NCBI GenBank assembly: GCA_028287305.1
Contig: JAQBPX010000037.1
Span: 1 to 64,000 of the forward strand
Source of the DNA: Gemmatimonadota bacterium
Lineage (GTDB): Bacteria; Gemmatimonadota; Gemmatimonadetes; Gemmatimonadales; Gemmatimonadaceae
DNA length: 64,000 bases
Direction of reading: 5' to 3'
Positions 59,650 to 64,000 of this stretch are shown here, piece after piece. A model generated the notes under the pieces. It was not told the origin of the DNA and made no database searches. It saw only the letters and a program-made list of their open reading frames with translations. A program made the position numbers and the translations under genes. How positions within the stretch are numbered: the stretch's first letter is position 1; each line of letters opens with the position of its first letter.

Positions 59650-60201
59650 ATGCGCGCCAGGTCCACTTCGCAGCGTGCAGGAACCGGGATCGCCCCTGCC
59701 GTGGCGCTCGCGGCGGTCGTGGCGGCAATGACGGTCGGCTGCGGCTCTGCACCCTCGACGCGACCCGCGCCTGCGCGCGCCGCGCAGGACTCCATCGCGA
59801 CGGGCTACGCCAAGACCACGCGCGAGGCGAACACGAGCGCGATCGGGAGCCTCTCGTCCAAGGACATCGACGCGATGCGCGTAACGCGGATCGAGGAGCT
59901 CATCCAGGGCCACATGGCCGGCGTGCAGGTGGTGCGCACCTCCAATGGAGGCTTCTCGCTGCGCATCCGGGGCGCGTCGTCGCTCGGATATGGTGGCGAC
60001 GCCGAGCCGCTCTACGTCCTGGACGGGATGCCGATGCAGAGCACGGACCTGGGCAATGTGCTCGACGGCGTGTCGCCCTATGACATCGCCCGCATCGACG
60101 TGCTCAAGGACGCCGGGTCCACGGCGAGCTACGGCGTCCGCGGTGCCAATGGCGTGGTGCTCATCACCACCAAGCGGAGCAAGGCCGGCAAGCTGCCCTG
60201 A
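59650..60201 (+). CDS. Stand-alone TonB-dependent-receptor plug-domain lipoprotein
   Basis: A 183-residue lipoprotein with signal ending MTVGC. The mature part matches only the plug domain of SusC-type transporters: SSKDIDAMRVTRIEELIQGHMAGVQVVRTS, LRIRGASSLGYGGDAEPLYVLDGMPM, YDIARIDVLKDAGSTASYGVRGANGVVLITTK. It then stops, without any barrel. It begins after an 85-bp gap behind the importer operon. It is not the N-terminus of a broken gene, since no barrel remnant follows and the next gene is on the other strand. Such proteins might recognise glycans or bind transporters at the envelope. The function is unknown. Confidence 0.82.
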   Translation: MRARSTSQRAGTGIAPAVALAAVVAAMTVGCGSAPSTRPAPARAAQDSIATGYAKTTREANTSAIGSLSSKDIDAMRVTRIEELIQGHMAGVQVVRTSNGGFSLRIRGASSLGYGGDAEPLYVLDGMPMQSTDLGNVLDGVSPYDIARIDVLKDAGSTASYGVRGANGVVLITTKRSKAGKLP

Positions 60202-60249
60202 TGGCCGCGTCGCTGACGCCTGCGACGTGCCGGCTTCACGAGTCGACGG

Positions 60250-61965
60250 TCAGGCGCGCGGCAACACCAGCGTGAAGCGGGAGCCCTCACCGGGCATGCT
60301 TTCGACGAGCAGCTCACCATTCATCCCGCGCGCCAGGGACCGGCTGATGGAGAGTCCGAGCCCGATGCCGCCTTCCGCACCGCTGGCGTAGCGGTTCACC
60401 TGGGTGAAGGCCTCGAAGATGGTTTCGAGCTGGTCAGCCGGAATCCCGATGCCGTTGTCCACTACCGAGAGGCGCACCACGTCAGCATCCGTTGCGCACT
60501 CTACGGAAAGGTGCCCCCCTTCCGGCGTGCACTTGATGGCGTTCGTGAGCAGGTTGACGAGGATCTGGCTGACCTTTCCGGCGTCCGCCCTTGCGAGCAC
60601 GGGCGTTTCGCACCCGACCATCGCCCAGGTCAGCATCTTGGCGGAGATGAGGAGTGAGGTAAGGGCGACACTCTCCGTCGCGAGCACCCCCGCATCGACG
60701 TCGGTGATGTCGTACACCTGCTGGCCGACGCCAAGCTTCGTGAGGCTGAGCAGGTCGTTGACCAGCTTCACGAGGTAGCGTTGGGACGCCCGGATGCGTG
60801 CGAGATCCGTCCGCTGCTGCGCGCTGACGGGGCCGTGAATCCCCAGGTCGATCAGGTCCACGAAACCGCCGATCGCCTGGAGGGGCGTCCGCAGCTCGTG
60901 GCTCATCATGCCGAGGAACGCACTCTTCGCTTCGCTCGCGGCTTCAGCGCGCTCGCGCAGGTGAATGGCCTCTCCGTGGAGCCGCGCACGATCCAGCGCC
61001 ATCGCGCTCCGGCTCGCCAGGTCGTCCGCGAGCTTCACGTCGTCCGCCGTGAACGCACGCCCTCCCACGAACGTCACCGCTCCGATGAGGCGCTCGCGGA
61101 TCATGAGCGGCACCGTGAGGAGATGCCCACTGCCAAGGGCGGCCACGGCCCCGGCGACGTGGGCGTCGTGCGCGGAGTTGGCGAGCGTCGCGTGACTGGC
61201 GTCGCTCATCGTCGCCGGCGTCATCGTGCGCAGGGCGGCCGGCAGCCCGAACTGATCGTCCGGATGGGGCTCCCAGGAGCCGTCCAGCTCGAGGAGGACG
61301 GACTGCATGGACGCATCGGGGTGCACGATGGCCAGGCGGTGCATCGTGTCATCATCGCCGAGCGTGTCCACGATGCACCAATCGCCCAGGCGCGGGAGCG
61401 ACATTGCCCGCATGGAGCGCAGGGTGACGTCTTCATCGAGCGATTCGCTGAGGCGGCGTGTTTCCGCCGAGAGAAAGCTCGCGTTTCGCCGCGCCGACTC
61501 GGCGACCGCCGCCGCATCGAGCTCACGCAGTGCCGAAAGCAGCAGGCGCTCCGCGACCTGGCGCTGCAGCGAGATGGTGAGCTGGGCCGGCGTCGCGGTG
61601 CGAATCTCCACGAGCAGCGAGTCGACCTCGCCATTCGCGCCAATGTTGGGCCAGACGCTGCACGAGAGTGGTGGCGGCACCTCGCCGGGAGTGCCGATGA
61701 GGCGACTTCGCACGATCGTCCCCGTGCGAAACGCACGATCGAGGAGCGCGACCAGCGCCGATGTATCACGCCCGGGAAAGGCAGTGGCAATGGGCGCGCC
61801 GGTGACCGCCTCGCCCTCGGGTCGCACGAGATCCTCGAATGCCGCGTTCGAGTATGCGAGCACGTGACGCGGACCCGTGGTCACGGCAAAGGCGACACGC
61901 ACGTGCCCGATCGATGACTCGAAGGACACGCCGTTCTCGGGAGGCCGCTCAGGCGAGAGGTACAA
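60250..61965 (-). CDS. PAS-GAF sensor histidine kinase
   Basis: A 571-residue cytoplasmic histidine kinase. Residues about 20-125 form a PAS-like domain (VLAYSNAAFEDLVRPEGEAVTG, LSCSVWPNIGANGEVDSLLVEI). Residues about 165-330 form a GAF domain (LGDWCIVDTLGDDDTMHRLAIVH, HLLTVPLMIRERLIGAVTFVGG). The HisKA box carries His356 in MMSHELRTPLQAIGGF. The HATPase shows KVSQILVNLLTNAIKCTPEGG, SVVDNGIGIP and EGGIGLGLSISRSL. No transmembrane helix is seen. The start is 3 bp after the KaiC-like gene stop, so the two are probably translationally linked. No receiver domain is in the window. Confidence 0.9.
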   Translation of the reverse strand: MYLSPERPPENGVSFESSIGHVRVAFAVTTGPRHVLAYSNAAFEDLVRPEGEAVTGAPIATAFPGRDTSALVALLDRAFRTGTIVRSRLIGTPGEVPPPLSCSVWPNIGANGEVDSLLVEIRTATPAQLTISLQRQVAERLLLSALRELDAAAVAESARRNASFLSAETRRLSESLDEDVTLRSMRAMSLPRLGDWCIVDTLGDDDTMHRLAIVHPDASMQSVLLELDGSWEPHPDDQFGLPAALRTMTPATMSDASHATLANSAHDAHVAGAVAALGSGHLLTVPLMIRERLIGAVTFVGGRAFTADDVKLADDLASRSAMALDRARLHGEAIHLRERAEAASEAKSAFLGMMSHELRTPLQAIGGFVDLIDLGIHGPVSAQQRTDLARIRASQRYLVKLVNDLLSLTKLGVGQQVYDITDVDAGVLATESVALTSLLISAKMLTWAMVGCETPVLARADAGKVSQILVNLLTNAIKCTPEGGHLSVECATDADVVRLSVVDNGIGIPADQLETIFEAFTQVNRYASGAEGGIGLGLSISRSLARGMNGELLVESMPGEGSRFTLVLPRA

Positions 61966-61968
61966 CGG

Positions 61969-63480
61969 CTATCCGTCGGCCGGGGGCGGCTCGCGCCGCG
62001 GCATCCCGGTCATGATCCCGCGATAGTCTTGCAGCGCGCCACCGATGGACGCACCCGTGGCCGAGATCTCGTACGTGAGGAATTCGTGGCTGTGTGCACT
62101 GCCGCGCATCTTGTGAATGGCGAGCAGCGTTCGCAGGGCGCCGTCGATCTCGACCACGCGTTGCACGATGATGTCGTCGGTGATGAACGACACCCGCTCG
62201 GTCGTGAAGCCCATGTCCGGCTGTGACCCGGCCACCTCGGTGGTCATCATGATCGTCACGCCCGTGGCGGTCAGGGCGCCCACCAGCCGATAGAGCGACT
62301 CGCGAAAATCCTCGCGGAACGCCGGCGCCAGCGCGATCTCGAAGCCCGAGAGTGAGTCGATCACGACGCGTGTCGCATCGTGGCGCCGGACCGCGGACAG
62401 GATCTCGGCCAGCGTCTCGTCCACCGAGAGGTCCAGGGGACGGAGGTACAGGACCTCGAGGTTGCCCGCCGCGATCGACGCTTCCATGTCCTGGTTCCGT
62501 GCCTTCGCGCGCGCCAGGTACTCCTCCGGATATTCCTCGAAGACCACGATGACCACGCCCTCCCCCTGGCGCAGTCCTTCTGCCGCGAACTGCGTGGCAA
62601 AGGTGGTCTTGCCACTTCCCGCCGGCCCGGCGAGCATCACCGCGTCTCCGGAGGGAATGCCGCCCCCCATGTGCTCGTCCAGCCCGGGCACTCCCGTGGA
62701 GAGCCGCGTCATCGACTGAACCCGTCGCAAGGACTGCTGCTCCGGGATACGCGGGAATATCTGCAGCCCCTCGCTCGTGATGCGAAAGGTGTGCAGCCCC
62801 GGCATCTGCGCGCGGCCACGCACCTTCATCGCCTGGAACTTGCGCACCACGGAGTTCCGGTCGGTGACCTGCGATAGCCAGAGCACGCCGTCGGCCACGG
62901 TGAACACCGGGCTGCGCTGCTCCTGCTCCGCATACTCGCCGAGCAGGAACGACGTCACCTCCCAGGTGGTGAGGTGCTGGGCGAGGCGCTGCACGAAGTG
63001 GTCGACCAGCATCGCGCCGCTCCGCACCTCCGCGGACGCCGGTCCCAGGAAGGTGCGAAACGAGTCGACGACGACGAGCTGCGGCCTGACCCGCTCCACC
63101 TCGGCCACCACCCGGTCGAGCACCACGCCCAGGTCGTGCTCCAGCGCTTCGTCGCTGAGATTCACGTACTGGATCGCCGTACCCACCATGGCGGGATCGA
63201 AGAAGGCGAACTCGCGCTGATACCGCAGCAGCTTGAGCGTAGGCTCACCGAGTACCGTGAAGTAGAGCGCGGGACGCGCCGCCGTGGCGTTGGCGCTGAT
63301 GATCTGCTGTGCGAGCGTGGTCTTCCCGCTGCCGGGAGTGCCGGCAATCAGGTTGAACGAGAATTCGGGCAAGCCGCCGCCCAGCACGGCGTCGAGGCCG
63401 GGCACGCCCGTCTGGAGGCTCCTGATTCGCGATTCCCGCTTGTTCGCTGGCGCCTGCGCAGCAGGTTTCCCCGTCGTCAT
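61969..63480 (-). CDS. Double-domain KaiC-family ATPase
   Basis: A 503-residue protein with two RecA-like KaiC domains. The first has TGVPGLDAVLGGGLPEFSFNLIAGTPGSGKTTLAQQ (Walker A at 47-55) and VVVDSFRTFLGPASAEV (Walker B). The second begins STGVPGLDEHMGGGIPSGDAVMLAGPAGSGKTTF (Walker A near 285) and continues VIVVFEEYPEEYLARAKA and VVIDSLSGFEIALAPA. The start at 63480 (MTTGKPAAQAP) is chosen over an in-frame ATG 33 bp upstream because of its overlap with the preceding stop. KaiC-like proteins bind ATP, and some form rings that gate histidine kinases. The gene is flanked by a small helical protein and a histidine kinase, without KaiA or KaiB. Confidence 0.9.
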   Translation of the reverse strand: MTTGKPAAQAPANKRESRIRSLQTGVPGLDAVLGGGLPEFSFNLIAGTPGSGKTTLAQQIISANATAARPALYFTVLGEPTLKLLRYQREFAFFDPAMVGTAIQYVNLSDEALEHDLGVVLDRVVAEVERVRPQLVVVDSFRTFLGPASAEVRSGAMLVDHFVQRLAQHLTTWEVTSFLLGEYAEQEQRSPVFTVADGVLWLSQVTDRNSVVRKFQAMKVRGRAQMPGLHTFRITSEGLQIFPRIPEQQSLRRVQSMTRLSTGVPGLDEHMGGGIPSGDAVMLAGPAGSGKTTFATQFAAEGLRQGEGVVIVVFEEYPEEYLARAKARNQDMEASIAAGNLEVLYLRPLDLSVDETLAEILSAVRRHDATRVVIDSLSGFEIALAPAFREDFRESLYRLVGALTATGVTIMMTTEVAGSQPDMGFTTERVSFITDDIIVQRVVEIDGALRTLLAIHKMRGSAHSHEFLTYEISATGASIGGALQDYRGIMTGMPRREPPPADG

Positions 63481-63905
63481 TCTCCCCCCTCTTCGTCTGT
63501 CGTGCCACTGCACTCCGGGCGCCCCACGAGTTGCTGCACCAGGTCGTCGCCGATCAACCGGCCCATCAGCGCGAGCAACCGCTCGAGCAGCGCCTCGAGC
63601 GCCTCGGCGACCACCGAGTCCCCGTGCGCATCGAGGCTGGCTGGAACGCCCTCGAGGCTTGCCGGGTTGTGGGGGCCTGGCGTGATCGAGGCGAGCACGT
63701 GGTATTCCGCACCGGCGTCGACCAGCGCGCGCAGGAGCAGCACCCGGGCGCCCACCGCGCCGATGCTTCGGGTGAGCTCACGAATCGTCCGCTCGCACGC
63801 CGACTGCGCAGCGTGCGCGCCCGCGTGCACGTCGTTCGGCGCTCCCTCACTCCGGGCGACCAGGGCGCGCACCAACTGCCGCGCTTCGGGCACGTTCGTG
63901 GACAT
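63477..63905 (-). CDS. Small helical protein preceding the KaiC-like gene (unknown)
   Basis: A 142-residue protein beginning MSTNVPEARQLVRALVARSEGAP. It is largely helical by composition: ERTIRELTRSIGAVGARVLLLRALVDAGAEYHVL in the middle and VVAEALEALLERLLALMGRLIGDDLVQQLVG near the end, then an acidic tail. A Pro/Gly-containing loop (ITPGPHNPASLEGVP) separates the two. I do not recognise a family. It overlaps the KaiC-like gene by 4 bp, so the two are linked, and it may be an adaptor or sensor for the KaiC/histidine kinase module. Confidence 0.7.
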   Translation of the reverse strand: MSTNVPEARQLVRALVARSEGAPNDVHAGAHAAQSACERTIRELTRSIGAVGARVLLLRALVDAGAEYHVLASITPGPHNPASLEGVPASLDAHGDSVVAEALEALLERLLALMGRLIGDDLVQQLVGRPECSGTTDEEGGE

Positions 63906-64000
63906 CGCCTCAGCCGCAGTGATTGGTGAACACGTCGTCCGAACGCGGACGTGCGAGTGCCGGGGACCAGGCGGGTCGGGGTCCGAACGTGCGAGTCTCC
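63906..64000. other. Upstream edge of the KaiC operon, no gene seen
   Basis: The last 95 bp precede the small helical protein gene and probably carry the promoter of the leftward operon. GTGCGAGTGCC/GTGCGAGTCTC repeats appear near the right edge. No coding sequence is supported within the visible bases. Confidence 0.3.

Noticed and set aside
59650-60201. Pseudogene fragment of a TonB-dependent receptor
   Set aside because: Complete lipoprotein signal, strong ribosome-binding site, clean stop and no barrel remnant in any frame downstream.

Overview
The window is high-GC bacterial chromosome with tightly packed operons, many of them linked by 4-bp ATGA/GTGA overlaps. The mix of an ADOP-type (MacB/FtsX-like duplicated) permease, high-GC SusC/SusD proteins, a caa3-type oxidase, many lipoproteins and HipA_2/DUF3037 genes best fits Gemmatimonadota (Gemmatimonas/Gemmatirosa-like). 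That is an inference from gene content; no rRNA, tRNA or ribosomal protein gene is present to confirm it. I saw no phage, IS transposase, CRISPR array or integrase.

Region 1 (1-13 kb) is mostly aromatic and acyl-CoA catabolism. It holds the start of paaA (phenylacetyl-CoA epoxidase), a divergent enoyl-CoA hydratase, an ADOP permease with a small cysteine-rich peptide gene upstream, and the tyrosine/phenylalanine degradation set hppD-hmgA-amino acid dehydrogenase. A HipA_2/DUF3037 pair follows, then a 541-bp imperfect palindrome, then acetoacetyl-CoA synthetase, which could use the acetoacetate released by homogentisate breakdown.

Region 2 (12.5-25.4 kb) is a respiratory island. On the plus strand, a PQQ alcohol dehydrogenase carrying the Asp-Tyr-Asp signature of lanthanide-dependent XoxF/ExaF enzymes is followed, mostly with overlapping ends, by a XoxJ-like periplasmic protein, a c-type cytochrome, a complete caa3-type cytochrome oxidase (II-I-III), a small membrane protein and a CtaG-like assembly factor. 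Divergently, a Tat-exported ABC-binding-like protein and a YVTN beta-propeller, both of types known to accompany PQQ dehydrogenases, precede an Ig-like/M30-type metallopeptidase lipoprotein and an FKBP lipoprotein.

Region 3 (25.4-43.2 kb) starts with a 760-bp repeat-filled spacer. It continues with an acyl-CoA dehydrogenase, a Nudix hydrolase, a protein mannosyltransferase, an M1 peptidase, a histidine kinase and a large catalase. A four-gene cassette follows: an HprK-like P-loop protein, a PqqD domain fused to a signal-like tail, a GT60-type glycosyltransferase and an HtrL/YibB-GT-A fusion. This is the best candidate for an undescribed peptide- or protein-modifying system. A ScdA N-domain gene with a miniature COX1-like membrane protein and a nitronate monooxygenase-like gene close the region.

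Region 4 (43.2-59.6 kb) is a sugar-utilisation locus centred on a LacI-family regulator with palindromes in the divergent promoter region. Leftward lie GH2, SusC, SusD, GH43, aldose 1-epimerase and a PhyH dioxygenase. Rightward lies a four-gene ABC importer of YtfQ-YtfR-YtfT-YjfF (galactofuranose) type. Together they could degrade and import arabinose/galactofuranose-containing glycans.

Region 5 (59.6-64 kb) holds a stand-alone TonB plug-domain lipoprotein and a leftward operon of a small helical protein, a double KaiC-type ATPase and a PAS-GAF histidine kinase.
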